Below are positions 23,454 through 32,329 of a stretch of DNA of 43,447 nucleotides, piece after piece. The DNA comes from Micavibrio sp. UBA2705 (GTDB taxonomy: Bacteria > Pseudomonadota > Alphaproteobacteria > Micavibrionales > Micavibrionaceae): NCBI GenBank assembly GCA_002354205.1, contig DELD01000012.1, positions 1-43,447 on the forward strand. Direction: 5' to 3'. How positions within the stretch are numbered: the stretch's first letter is position 1; the number at the start of each line of letters is the position of its first letter. The notes beneath the pieces were generated by a model. The model was not told the origin of the DNA. It saw only the letters and a list, made by a program, of their open reading frames with translations, and did no database searches. A program made the translations under genes and the position numbers.

Positions 23454-24218
23454 TTATGCCGCAATAGCGGCGTTTAAATGAACGACCGCGCTATCTAAAC
23501 GGGCGAGATCTTCGGGGCGTGACACGCTATGCCCGCCATCTTTTATTAATTCAACAATCACATTTTCGCTGATAATCTGAGCGCTGATTTGCAACGCCGT
23601 TTGCCATGTGACTTCTTTATCGACCATGCCTTGCACTAAATAAACGGGGCAGGCAATATCCACCTTAGCATCACCATGAAAAACAAAGTTCTCTGCGCCA
23701 TCATCAATCAGCCTTTGGGTAAAAATATACGGCTCATCTGAATAATCATTCGGCAGGGAAACTTGCCCTGTTTTCGCCAGCTCTTCTTTCTGTGCGGCGC
23801 TAAAATGGTCTAACAAATTACGGGTAAAATCAGGCGCGGCGGCAATGCCGAGTACTGCTTTAATACGCGCAGGACGCTTTATTGCACAAAGCAGGCTAAT
23901 CCACCCGCCCATTGATGAGCCAGCAAGCAATATGTCACCTTTGGCGACTTCGTCAATAATACACAGCGCATCAGCGCACCAATCCCCGATGCAGCCATCA
24001 ACAAAAGCGCCATCAGAAAAGCCATGCCCTGTATAATCAAAACGTATATAACTTTGGCCGCGCGCCTTGGCTTGCGTTTCTAAATACGTTGCTTTGCTGC
24101 CCATCATGTCGGATTTGAAACCACCACAAAAAATCAAAGTCGGTAGGGCTTTTTCACCTTGATGGTAAAAATAGGCAATCTTCTGGCCTTTTGCGTTGGT
24201 AATTTGTTGATGGCTCAT
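23454..24218 (-). CDS. alpha/beta hydrolase
   Basis: The 254-residue protein has an alpha/beta-hydrolase fold: FCGGFKSDM near residue 30 (oxyanion region), FDYTGHGFSDG near 60, the nucleophile elbow GSSMGG with Ser102, an acidic residue region in LVQGMVDKEV and the catalytic His in KDGGHSVSR. The sequence resembles the ABHD10-like/acyl-protein-thioesterase group. No signal peptide is present, so it acts in the cytoplasm on an unknown ester. It is divergent from the glycosyltransferase pair. Confidence 0.85.
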   Translation of the reverse strand: MSHQQITNAKGQKIAYFYHQGEKALPTLIFCGGFKSDMMGSKATYLETQAKARGQSYIRFDYTGHGFSDGAFVDGCIGDWCADALCIIDEVAKGDILLAGSSMGGWISLLCAIKRPARIKAVLGIAAAPDFTRNLLDHFSAAQKEELAKTGQVSLPNDYSDEPYIFTQRLIDDGAENFVFHGDAKVDIACPVYLVQGMVDKEVTWQTALQISAQIISENVIVELIKDGGHSVSRPEDLARLDSAVVHLNAAIAA

Positions 24219-24324
24219 GTTATATATGTCCTGTTTATGGTATAAATTAATCTGCGCGAGCGCGAAACACCAGATACTATAAACAAAAAACTGAGAAATT
24301 TAAAATACAAAGACGCTGATACAC

Positions 24325-25566
24325 ATGACGAACGCATTACCCGTAAAAGAAACTGCCGTTACCAGCCCACAGCATCAGCCTGTGATTCTGCAAATCATTC
24401 CAGAGCTTGGCCCTGGCGGTGCAGAACAAGGCTGCATTGACGTTGCAAACGCCATCCAAGGCGCTGGCGGTAAAGCGATTGTTGTGTCTCATGGCGGTAA
24501 CCGCATCCATGAAATTACGCGCAATGGCGCGGTGCATATTAACCTGCCCGTACATTCAAAAAATCCGCTAACCTTATGGCAGAACATTAACCGCATCAAA
24601 AAACTGATCAAACAGCATAATGTGGACATTGTTCATGTCCGTTCGCGCGCGCCCGCATGGAGCGCCTATAAAGCCTGTAAAGGCACAAATGCCCGCTATA
24701 TGACAACATGCCACGCCCCTTATAATTACAAATCAAAGCTAAAACAATTTTATAACTCCGCCATGGCAAAAGGTGAGCGCGTTATCGCGATTTCACGCCA
24801 TGTCGAAAATTATCTCAAAGATGGATATGGCCTGAGCGATAATACAATGCGTCTTATCCATCGCGGTATCCCGATAGAGAGGTTTCACCCCACTGTCGTC
24901 TCGCCTGAGCGTATGATTACCCTGAATAAAACATGGCGCATCCCCGAAAGCGCGTCGGTTATTTTGCTCCCTGGGCGTTTAACGCGATGGAAAGGGCAAA
25001 GCGTCCTTATCGAAGCTATGGCAGAAATAAAAAATAAAGACGTTTATGCCGTGCTTATCGGCTCCGACCAAGGGCGCACCGAATACCGCAAAGAATTAGA
25101 ACAGCTTATGGAAGAAAAAGGCCTTTCAGCGCAAATCCGCATTGTTGACCATTGTAACGACATGCCCGCCGCTTATATGCTTTCCACTGTTGTTGTCTCT
25201 GCATCGACTGACCCTGAAGGTTTTGGCCGCATTCCTGTTGAGGCGCAAGCCATGGGCAGGCCAATAATCGGGACAGATCATGGCGGCGCACAAGAAACCA
25301 TCTTGCGCGGCGAAACAGGCTGGCTGATCCCGCCTGCTGATCCGCACGCCCTTGCCAACGCAATTAAAGAAGCGCTATCGCTAAACAATTCGCAGCGCGC
25401 TGTGCTTGCGACGCGTGCTATGGCGCATGTCATGCAAAACTTCACCAAAGAAATCATGACCGAAAAAACATTAGCCGTTTATGCTGAACTTTTAGCGTTA
25501 AACCAAAGCAAAAGCGGCGCAAAGAACAGCGGCGCATCTAAAGCGCCCTTGCATAACGCGGCCTGA
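24325..25566 (+). CDS. glycosyltransferase family 4 (GT-B fold)
   Basis: The 413-residue protein shows the GT4 N-terminal signature IIPELGPGGAEQG near residue 29, VDIVHVRSRAPAW, and ISRHVENYL. The C-terminal half has LLPGRLTRWKGQ (start of the nucleotide-sugar domain), PEGFGRIPVEAQAMGRPII and GGAQETI with the E-x7-E motif. It likely adds a sugar in envelope polysaccharide or LPS synthesis at the cytoplasmic face. The GT9 gene follows 47 bases later on the same strand, supporting an LPS-core role. Confidence 0.88.
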   Translation: MTNALPVKETAVTSPQHQPVILQIIPELGPGGAEQGCIDVANAIQGAGGKAIVVSHGGNRIHEITRNGAVHINLPVHSKNPLTLWQNINRIKKLIKQHNVDIVHVRSRAPAWSAYKACKGTNARYMTTCHAPYNYKSKLKQFYNSAMAKGERVIAISRHVENYLKDGYGLSDNTMRLIHRGIPIERFHPTVVSPERMITLNKTWRIPESASVILLPGRLTRWKGQSVLIEAMAEIKNKDVYAVLIGSDQGRTEYRKELEQLMEEKGLSAQIRIVDHCNDMPAAYMLSTVVVSASTDPEGFGRIPVEAQAMGRPIIGTDHGGAQETILRGETGWLIPPADPHALANAIKEALSLNNSQRAVLATRAMAHVMQNFTKEIMTEKTLAVYAELLALNQSKSGAKNSGASKAPLHNAA

Positions 25567-25613
25567 AGGCGCATTGGCCTGCATATTAGCCAAGAGAGAA
25601 AAGCACTGCTAAC

Positions 25614-26558
25614 ATGGATAAAAATGAACATATACTAGTAATAAAACTCTCTGCGCTTGGTGACTTCATCCAAGCATTAGGACCAATGAAAGCGATACGC
25701 GCCCACCATAAAACCGCAAAAATCACTCTGCTCACCACAAAATCCTTTGCTAAATTTGGTAAAGATTGCGGCTATTTCGATGAAATATGGGTTGATGAAA
25801 AACCCAAATGGTTCAATATTATGGGCTGGGGCAAGCTTTCGCGCCGTCTGAACAGCTCTGGATTTACACGCGTTTATGATTTGCAAAATAATGATCGCAG
25901 CCGCATATATTTTAAATTGTTGCGCGCAGCGAACCGCCCTGAATGGGTTGGCACAGTCAAGGCAGGTTCACATTACAATGCCTCAGCTGAACGCACAAAA
26001 GGCCCTGCCTTTGATGGGCACAGCCAAACACTTGCCCTTGCTGGCATTCACGACGTTGAGATTGATCAGCTTGATTGGATGCGAGATGATATCAGCGCCT
26101 TTGCCCTTGATGCGCCTTATGCCCTGATCGTCGCAGGATGCGCGCCAACCCGCCCAGAAAAACGCTGGCCTGCACAAAACTTTGCCGCAATCGCCAAACA
26201 CCTCGCTGAGCATGATATTCAGCCCGTGCTGATTGGCACAAAAAGCGAAGCGGCGATTAATGCCGAGATCAAAGCCGCTTGCGCTGAAGCGATTGATCTC
26301 ACCGATAAAACGACCATTAACCAAATCGGCGCGCTTGGTAAGGGCGCTAAGCTATGTATCACCAATGATACCGGCCCAGCCCATATTATAAGCGTCACGG
26401 GCTGCCCTTGTTATGTGCTATTCAGCACCCAAGGTTCTGACCCGAATAAACATGCGCCATTAGGCCATAACGTCGAAAAATTTGTCACCAATGACATTAA
26501 CGCCATCACGGCTGATACTGTATGGAAACACATTGAAAAAGATTTAAGCCATATATAA
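25614..26558 (+). CDS. glycosyltransferase family 9 (heptosyltransferase-like)
   Basis: The protein begins with ILVIKLSALGDFIQALGPM, the ADP-heptose:LPS heptosyltransferase family signature, and keeps GCAPTRPEKRWPAQNFA, the lysine-containing acceptor/donor loop, and the late TNDTGPAHI motif with CYVLFSTQGSDP. These enzymes build the inner core of LPS. The length of 314 aa is normal. With the GT4 gene upstream it forms a short envelope-glycan unit ending at the terminator at 26562. Confidence 0.88.
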   Translation: MDKNEHILVIKLSALGDFIQALGPMKAIRAHHKTAKITLLTTKSFAKFGKDCGYFDEIWVDEKPKWFNIMGWGKLSRRLNSSGFTRVYDLQNNDRSRIYFKLLRAANRPEWVGTVKAGSHYNASAERTKGPAFDGHSQTLALAGIHDVEIDQLDWMRDDISAFALDAPYALIVAGCAPTRPEKRWPAQNFAAIAKHLAEHDIQPVLIGTKSEAAINAEIKAACAEAIDLTDKTTINQIGALGKGAKLCITNDTGPAHIISVTGCPCYVLFSTQGSDPNKHAPLGHNVEKFVTNDINAITADTVWKHIEKDLSHI

Positions 26559-26561
26559 TAA

Positions 26562-26592
26562 TTTAGGCGCTTAAAATATCTAAGCGCCTAAA
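26562..26592. terminator. bidirectional terminator-like hairpin between GT9 and the ArsR gene
   Basis: TTTAGGCGCTTA and TAAGCGCCTAAA form a perfect 12-bp stem around a 7-base loop between two convergent genes. The flanking T-tracts are short but present on both strands. Confidence 0.8.
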
Positions 26593-26619
26593 ACATAAAT
26601 CATTTATTTTCTAAAAGCC

Positions 26620-26973
26620 TTAAGCGCCCGTCCCTGATGCCGCGAGGTCTCCCGCCACCTCATAATATTCAAGCTCACCTTGCGGCGCATAAATATCATA
26701 TAAGCATTTAAGAACCGCTTTGACCGCTTTATCATCTAAACGATAATAAATAGTTTGCGCATCACGTCGTGTCACCACAAGGCGGTCACGGCGCAAACGC
26801 GCCAAGTGCTGAGACAAAGCAGATTGCGAAAGCCCGACAATCTCTTCTAACTGACCAACACATTTCTCGCCCTTATATAAGGCGCACATAATAATTAACC
26901 TGCGCTCGTTTGATAAGGCCTTAAGAAGCCCTACTGCGACTTCTGCGTTCTTTTCAATTTCTTGAATATCCAT
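26620..26973 (-). CDS. ArsR/SmtB family transcription regulator
   Basis: The 117-residue protein is a winged helix-turn-helix repressor: LLKALSNERRLIIMCAL at the start of the domain, VGQLEEIVGLSQSALSQHLARLRRDRLV as the recognition helix region, and TIYYRLDD in the wing. It lacks the classical ELCVCD metal motif. It has cysteines at positions 30, 38 and 90; Cys30 lies where the BigR/SqrR persulfide sensors have their first cysteine, and Cys90 is in the last helix, so thiol or sulfide sensing is possible but not shown. Target genes are not obvious. Confidence 0.85.
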   Translation of the reverse strand: MDIQEIEKNAEVAVGLLKALSNERRLIIMCALYKGEKCVGQLEEIVGLSQSALSQHLARLRRDRLVVTRRDAQTIYYRLDDKAVKAVLKCLYDIYAPQGELEYYEVAGDLAASGTGA

Positions 26974-27325
26974 ATAAATCTAGCTTTTAAAAAGCCACCC
27001 CCGTATTAAACCTCTTCAACAAAACAATCGAGAAATAATATAAAATTGTATCAATAAACCACTAATATAAGATTAAAATTAAATTGCACGTTTCTAATAT
27101 ACCAGCTTAAACGTTACAGCAAAACTCTACCCAAAGATTATTTGATGCCACAAATACTAAACGTATACTATACTTTCTTGCAAGAAAAAACCATGCTCTT
27201 ATGATAATTAATTAGCAAAAAAAATGCAAATTTGGCCAAGAAAATTCATATATCAGTAATAAATCCATGATAATATGAGGGTAACTACGTCAATTTTTCC
27301 TAAAACAACAATAGGCAAGTCTATT
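26974..27325. other. AT-rich intergenic region with a 14-bp palindrome at 27174-27187
   Basis: The region between the ArsR and hpf genes holds divergent promoters. TTTCTTGCAAGAAA at 27174-27187 is a perfect palindrome, and TATACT-like -10 sequences lie just before it (27164-27172), so it could be an operator near the hpf start point. No gene is seen. Confidence 0.5.
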
Positions 27326-27952
27326 ATGAATCTTAACATTCAAGGCAAACAAATAAATATCGGCGATTCTCTTCGCACGCATATTAATGACAAAATAGAA
27401 GAGCTCAACACGAAGTTCTTTAACCGCGCCATTACAGGTTCGGTAACCTTATCACCAGAAGGAAACTCATCAATTAAAGCGCATATCAAGCTTGGCATTG
27501 GACGCGATATCGATGTCGAAGCATATGCAACAGAGCAAGAAGCCTATAAGGCCTTTGATAACGCCGCAGAGAAAATTGCAAAGCAAATGCGCCGTTACAA
27601 ACGCCGCCTGCGTGACCACCGTCAGCGTATCGAAGATTCGCCTGAAAACGAAGCTTTGAAAGCGCAAGACTACGTCATCACGGTCAATGAAAATGAAGAC
27701 CATGAGCAAGATAATCAAGCGCCGGAAGAGCCTTTAATCATTGCGCAAATGAGCACAAACATTCAGAAACTTTCTGTTTCTGAAGCCGTGATGCGCATGG
27801 ATTTATCAGGCCAGCCAGCATGGCTGTTCCGTAACTTGAGCAATGATTCAATCAGCATGGTTTATCGCCGTGAAGATGGCAATATTGGCTGGATTGATAC
27901 GGAACAAGCAGAAAAAAAGGGTAGTGGCGGTGAAACCCTTGCCGCCGAGTAA
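27326..27952 (+). CDS. hpf: long-form ribosome hibernation promoting factor
   Basis: Long HPF dimerises 70S ribosomes into inactive 100S particles. The 208-residue protein has the N-terminal S30AE domain (MNLNIQGKQINIGDSLRTHI to KIAKQMRRYKRRLRDH) and a C-terminal dimerisation domain (KLSVSEAVMRMDLSGQPAWLF to NIGWIDTE), joined by an acidic linker at about 115-140. I chose the ATG at 27326 because family proteins start at this M-N-L; an ATG at 27275 would add 17 non-family residues. A strong terminator follows. Confidence 0.93.
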   Translation: MNLNIQGKQINIGDSLRTHINDKIEELNTKFFNRAITGSVTLSPEGNSSIKAHIKLGIGRDIDVEAYATEQEAYKAFDNAAEKIAKQMRRYKRRLRDHRQRIEDSPENEALKAQDYVITVNENEDHEQDNQAPEEPLIIAQMSTNIQKLSVSEAVMRMDLSGQPAWLFRNLSNDSISMVYRREDGNIGWIDTEQAEKKGSGGETLAAE

Positions 27953-27983
27953 GTTCTACGCATAGAATCTATTCGAATACAGA

Positions 27984-28014
27984 AAAGCGCCGCTTATCAA
28001 GCGGCGCTTTTTTT
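27984..28014 (+). terminator. Rho-independent terminator after hpf
   Basis: AGCGCCGCTT and AAGCGGCGCT form a near-perfect stem with an ATC loop, followed by seven T. Confidence 0.92.
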
Positions 28015-28085
28015 ATATTTTCGTCTGCTTCATCTACTAAGAATGACGGCGCAAAGCCCCACCCCTAGAATAACAAGATAACAAG

Positions 28086-29420
28086 TTAGATGACCTCACT
28101 AAACACAGCATCCATGATATCAACAACGATATCAACTTCCTCCTTAGTGATCACCAAAGGTGGACAAAAGCGCAGTGTCGAATTACCGCAAGCAAGGGTC
28201 AACAAACCATGCTTGAAAGATTGTTGGATCACCGCATCACGCAACGCGCCATCATGGACGACGCGCCCATTATCGCGCTTAACAAACTCAACGCCAATCA
28301 TCAGCCCAAGGCCACGGACATCACCGATCGCTTCGCCATATTTATCTTTCAGCACCTTTAATTTATCCATGAAATATGCACCAACATCTTTGGCGTTTGC
28401 ACAAAGGCTGCTTTGTAATAAATCCATCGTTTTTTCAGCCGCCGCAACAGCCACTGGGTTGCCGCCATATGTAGAACCATGCGCCCCCTCTGGCCACGCC
28501 ATAACTTTATCCGAAGCCACAAAAGCTGCAATCGGCATCCCGCTCGCAATGCCCTTTGCTGTCGTCACAATGTCAGCTTTTACATCAAAATGTTCCATCG
28601 CAAAGATTTTGCCTGTACGTCCCATGCCACATTGCACTTCATCTGCGATCATTAATATGCCATGCTTATCACAAATACGGCGCAACCCTTCAATAAAGGC
28701 TTTTGGAGGCACAATATAACCGCCTTCGCCTTGCACAGGTTCGAACGCAATCGCCGCGACTTCATCAGGCGAGACCACTTTTTTGAATAAGACTTCTTCT
28801 AAATATTCCAAACATCCTTCAACGCTTGTTGGATATGGCGGGTTTGAAGGGCATTCAAATTCACGCGGGAAGTAGGAAAAATGCATCCCTGGCAATAAAG
28901 GGCCAAAGCCGCGACGCTGCACGACCTTAGAGCTATTTGCTGAAATACCGCCTAATGTGCGCCCGTGAAAGCCATTATAAAAACAGATCACATTTTGGCG
29001 GCCTGTCGCATAACGCGCAAGCTTGACCGCGCCATCCCATGCTTCCGCCCCCGTGTTACAAAAGAAAACACGGTTTTGTTCAGAATTATGTATCGGTGTG
29101 ACTTCCGCTAAACGCTGCGCGTATCGGCCTTGCGAATCATTATAAAACACATTGCCACAATTATGCAGGTAGCGTTTCGTTTGCGCCTCAATCGCTGCAT
29201 TGACTTCAGGGTGGTTATGCCCCGTCGATGTCACTGCAATGCCTGCATGCATATCCATAAAAACATTACCGTCAACATCTTCGACATAGCAGCCTTTACC
29301 GCCCGCAAGTACAAACGGATACATTTGATAACGTGAGGTTGATAAATATTGATGATCTTGATCAATAATCGCCTTTGCTTTCGGCCCCGGCAACGGAGTT
29401 TTGATAGAGATTTGTGACAT
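28086..29420 (-). CDS. class III PLP-dependent aminotransferase (GabT/ornithine-type)
   Basis: The 444-residue protein carries class III aminotransferase features: GCYVEDVDGNVFMDM near residue 42, the NTGAEAWDGAVKLAR phosphate-binding region, GFHGRTLGG, EPVQGEGGY, the LMIADEVQCGMGRTGK motif with the cofactor-binding Asp, and TTAKGIASGMP with the PLP lysine. The sequence is closest in style to 4-aminobutyrate/ornithine aminotransferases of the acetylornithine-aminotransferase-like group; the substrate cannot be fixed from sequence. AGGGGAATAAC before the ATG provides the ribosome site. It is monocistronic. Confidence 0.85.
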   Translation of the reverse strand: MSQISIKTPLPGPKAKAIIDQDHQYLSTSRYQMYPFVLAGGKGCYVEDVDGNVFMDMHAGIAVTSTGHNHPEVNAAIEAQTKRYLHNCGNVFYNDSQGRYAQRLAEVTPIHNSEQNRVFFCNTGAEAWDGAVKLARYATGRQNVICFYNGFHGRTLGGISANSSKVVQRRGFGPLLPGMHFSYFPREFECPSNPPYPTSVEGCLEYLEEVLFKKVVSPDEVAAIAFEPVQGEGGYIVPPKAFIEGLRRICDKHGILMIADEVQCGMGRTGKIFAMEHFDVKADIVTTAKGIASGMPIAAFVASDKVMAWPEGAHGSTYGGNPVAVAAAEKTMDLLQSSLCANAKDVGAYFMDKLKVLKDKYGEAIGDVRGLGLMIGVEFVKRDNGRVVHDGALRDAVIQQSFKHGLLTLACGNSTLRFCPPLVITKEEVDIVVDIMDAVFSEVI

Positions 29421-29608
29421 GTTATTCCCCTGATTTATAATATTATTATGATGTTTTCCTGCGCAATAAAATTTTCTAATTCTGCATGGTAAAACATTGA
29501 TTCGTAACGAAGTTTAGCACAGATAAACCATGAAGGTCACGGTGATATCCAAGGATATTAACACCCCCCTCTAAACCATTCGCAGGCGGCGCACCATAAG
29601 CAGGCCAC

Positions 29609-29637
29609 AAAAAAACGCCCTAAATAATCAGCGCGTT
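29609..29637 (-). terminator. probable terminator of the 97-aa minus-strand gene
   Basis: On the minus strand an AACGC / GCGTT 5-bp stem with a 14-base loop is followed by seven T, immediately after the stop at 29638. The stem is short. Confidence 0.4.
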
Positions 29638-29931
29638 CTAATCTTGCATTTCAATATAAACAGACATCCAGCCACGAACCGTATCAGGTCTTTTGGGCGG
29701 ACGCACCGGATTTTCAAGGCGCGGTAATGCGACGCGCCCTTTATCTTCATGCGCTTTTTTAAGCTCTTTTAGTCTGTCTCTTAGTTTTTGTATAGCCAAT
29801 GAAGCACTTGGTGCGCGCTCTATCATTTCAGGCAAAGCCGGTACGCTAGCCCGATACATATCTGGCGACGCATTCTCATTTGCCTGCTCCCATAAGGGCA
29901 TACATTCAACCCAATAGCCTCTACGCGACAT
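29638..29931 (-). CDS. small HicB-like hypothetical protein, 97 aa
   Basis: The protein starts MSRRGYWVECM and continues with a strand, a V-P-x-LPEM segment, a helix (SLAIQKLRDRLKELKK), GRVALPRLENPVRPP and a final strand GWMSVYIEM. This order resembles the HicB partial RNase-H fold without the C-terminal DNA-binding part, but no HicA partner gene lies next to it. AGGAG 8 bases before the ATG and a terminator after the stop make it a credible gene. The function is unknown. Confidence 0.65.
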   Translation of the reverse strand: MSRRGYWVECMPLWEQANENASPDMYRASVPALPEMIERAPSASLAIQKLRDRLKELKKAHEDKGRVALPRLENPVRPPKRPDTVRGWMSVYIEMQD

Positions 29932-30108
29932 GGAACGTACTCCTAAAAATATACTCGTAATGTTTTTTGTATATTAGAATTTTATCACAAAAATATGGGT
30001 TGCACTAGAGGGCGAATAAAAAAACGCCTATAGCCCTGCGAAACCAGAACAAAACCAATAGATTACAAAAGGTTAGGATGCTAACAGATAGTATAGAACG
30101 CACCAAAA

Positions 30109-31509
30109 TCAGCGCTTTTTCGCGGCCTTATGCTGCTCTGCATAGAAGATTAAGTCTTTTGCGCGATGCCATTCTTGTGAATTTTCCGCTAAACCACGAA
30201 TCGCTAAACTAGCTAAGCGCCCCGTTTCGGGTGCATTGCGTTTAAGGTAAGCTTCTTCGGCTAAATAAAGCTTCGCCAAGGGGTCGTTCTTTAATTTCCC
30301 GTAAGCGGTTGCCAAAAGCCTATATAAGCGCGTTGAGCGCGGCTCAGAGGCAATCGCCCCTCTCAGCAGCTTAATCGCCTCTTTAAGGTCAGGAGCGCCG
30401 CTTTGGTCATTCACAATTAATATATGCGCATAAGCTATAGCAATCAGTCCATCTTTCGGGCGAAGTTTATGCGCCTTTGCGTAAGCGGCGCGCGATTCTG
30501 TCAAACGTCCAAAATCAGCATATATTTGCCCAGCAAGTTCATGGTAATACGGGTTATCAGGCTCTAAACCGACAAGCGCTTCCACCTTGCGCACGGCTTT
30601 TTTCTCATCACTATTTTGATAGGCCGCAACCGCATAAGCCATGACCGCAGGGATAGTATTGTCATGGTCATCATATGTCCAGCTAACCTGCTGCGGGGAA
30701 AGAAAGCCGAGGAGTTTCGCCTTCATCCGGTTATGTTGGTCTTTCCAATGCAAATTTGGCTGCACAGGCTTAACCCCGCTTTGTGCCAGACGCGTTGTTA
30801 GCGCCGATATACGGTTACGCGTTATCGGGTGGGTACGGTAATATTCTGATTGCTGCGTTTCGGGCAGCAATTCATTATCCTGCAGCTTTTTAAGAAAACT
30901 CACAAGCCCCTGCGCATCAATTTTAGCGCCTTCTAAATACCCCAAAGCTGCTTGGTCGGCGCTTGATTCCTGTACGCGGCTATGTGCCAAATACTTACTG
31001 AGCGCATAATTTTGTGCCGCGCCGCTTACAGCTGTAATGGCTTCACCATGCCCGCTTAAAATCGCCGCACCAACGCCGAGTATCGTGCCGAGCATGGTTT
31101 CATAAGATGCGTTTTCCATGGCTGCGCGTGAGCGCGATAAATGCCCGCCGACAATATGGCCAAGTTCATGGGCGATAACGCCAATCACTTCTTCGGGGGA
31201 TTCGGAGCGTAAAAGTAGCCCCGTATAAAGAAATATATTCGGCCCGCCCGCAACGAAGGCGTTAATATCGTCACTATTGACCAGAATAATATTAATACTG
31301 TTGGGCGCTAATCCTGTTGCGGCAATGACATCAGCGCTCCATTCTTTTAAAAACGCTTCAATTTCGCTATCGCGGATTAAGCTAAGCTGCGGCGCAGCCA
31401 ACGCAGAGCGCACAGAAAAAGCACAAGACAACGTTAGCGTAAGAAAGCTAAATGCAATAAGGACACAAAATCTTGATATTCGCTGCAAAATAAACCTATC
31501 TTTCACCAA
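30109..31509 (-). CDS. periplasmic M48 family zinc metalloprotease with TPR repeats (BepA/YfgC-like)
   Basis: BepA-type proteases assist outer-membrane protein assembly and degrade misassembled barrels. The precursor has a signal peptide (hydrophobic 13-32, cut near ALAAP), the zinc motif HELGH at 114-118 with third ligand in QESSADQAAL, the HPITRNRIS motif near residue 230, and TPR-like helices over the last 170 residues. The length of 466 aa is normal. It overlaps the 3' end of the yggS gene by 14 bases, so the two are cotranscribed. Confidence 0.9.
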   Translation of the reverse strand: MVKDRFILQRISRFCVLIAFSFLTLTLSCAFSVRSALAAPQLSLIRDSEIEAFLKEWSADVIAATGLAPNSINIILVNSDDINAFVAGGPNIFLYTGLLLRSESPEEVIGVIAHELGHIVGGHLSRSRAAMENASYETMLGTILGVGAAILSGHGEAITAVSGAAQNYALSKYLAHSRVQESSADQAALGYLEGAKIDAQGLVSFLKKLQDNELLPETQQSEYYRTHPITRNRISALTTRLAQSGVKPVQPNLHWKDQHNRMKAKLLGFLSPQQVSWTYDDHDNTIPAVMAYAVAAYQNSDEKKAVRKVEALVGLEPDNPYYHELAGQIYADFGRLTESRAAYAKAHKLRPKDGLIAIAYAHILIVNDQSGAPDLKEAIKLLRGAIASEPRSTRLYRLLATAYGKLKNDPLAKLYLAEEAYLKRNAPETGRLASLAIRGLAENSQEWHRAKDLIFYAEQHKAAKKR

Positions 31510-32209
31510 AAAGCGCCGTCCCTATGCGTAAATAATCCGCGCCGAGCACAGCGGCTTGTTCATAATCTGAACTCATCCCCATGCTTAATTCTTTTAAATT
31601 ATACGCCTTCGCGTATTTTTTTAACAATGAAAAATAAATGCCGGCGCTTTCATCGCGCGGCGGAATACACATCAGCCCTTTTATATCAAGACCGATATCT
31701 TGCTGACAATACTCTACAAAATCAGCTAAATCAGCAGGCATAATACCTGATTTTTGCGGTTCTTCACCGATATTCACCTGAATGTAGCATGGCAAATGAC
31801 GCCCTTGCTTATCCATTTCCGTTTTTAAACACCGCGCAATTTTCTCGCGGTCAACACTATGAATAACATCAAACAGCGCCACAGCATCTGCAGCCTTATT
31901 GCTTTGCAGCGCGCCAATCAAATGCAAGGTTAAATCAGGATAGTCTTTTTTACGTTCTGCCCAATGCGCTTGCGCTTCTTGGAGCTGGTTTTCGCCAAAA
32001 TGACGCAGGCCAAGCGCCAAAGCTTCGTCAATATTCTCCGGCGACTGTTTTTTTGATACGGCAATAATCACGGGGCATTTAAACGCGCCCTCGGCATCGG
32101 CAAAGTCAGTATAGCGGGGCAAAGACGCAAGGTCCTCCGCGCAATAAAAATGCAAAACCGCACGCTGAATATCATCTTTAATCTGCTGGTAATTTGCAGC
32201 GATGCTCAT
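31496..32209 (-). CDS. yggS: YggS family pyridoxal-phosphate homeostasis protein
   Basis: YggS (PROSC) binds PLP and controls vitamin B6 balance without known catalytic activity. The 237-residue TIM-barrel protein shows IIAVSKKQSPENI with the PLP lysine near residue 53, GLRHFGENQLQEA, LHLIGALQSNK, IQVNIGEEPQKSG and the phosphate-binding SMGMSSDYEQA followed by LRIGTALFGER. It lies downstream of the porin terminator and upstream of the M48 protease gene. Confidence 0.94.
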   Translation of the reverse strand: MSIAANYQQIKDDIQRAVLHFYCAEDLASLPRYTDFADAEGAFKCPVIIAVSKKQSPENIDEALALGLRHFGENQLQEAQAHWAERKKDYPDLTLHLIGALQSNKAADAVALFDVIHSVDREKIARCLKTEMDKQGRHLPCYIQVNIGEEPQKSGIMPADLADFVEYCQQDIGLDIKGLMCIPPRDESAGIYFSLLKKYAKAYNLKELSMGMSSDYEQAAVLGADYLRIGTALFGER

Positions 32210-32255
32210 AAATATCTCCTTACAATAAGCGCCTCTCTGCGGGCGATATTACGCA

Positions 32256-32292
32256 TAAAAAAAGAATGGTGCAAGTTTCCCTGCACCATTCT
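32256..32292 (-). terminator. strong terminator after the porin gene
   Basis: On the minus strand AGAATGGTGCA and TGCACCATTCT form a perfect 11-bp stem with loop GGGAAAC, followed by seven T. It separates the porin from yggS. Confidence 0.93.
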
Positions 32293-32329
32293 CAATAAGA
32301 TCCGTTGGATCAAACCATTTCTAATAAAC

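Noticed and set aside
28090..28719. 209-aa plus-strand frame antisense to the aminotransferase
   Set aside because: Low-complexity Ser/Thr/Pro-rich composition typical of antisense shadows; the minus-strand gene has all family motifs.
29330..29380. TTGAT...ATCAA sequences in the aminotransferase gene as an FNR site
   Set aside because: The half-sites are seven bases apart instead of four and lie inside coding sequence.
30010..30045. AGGGC/GCCCT inverted repeat upstream of the 97-aa gene
   Set aside because: Only five base pairs with a long A-rich loop; too weak to call.
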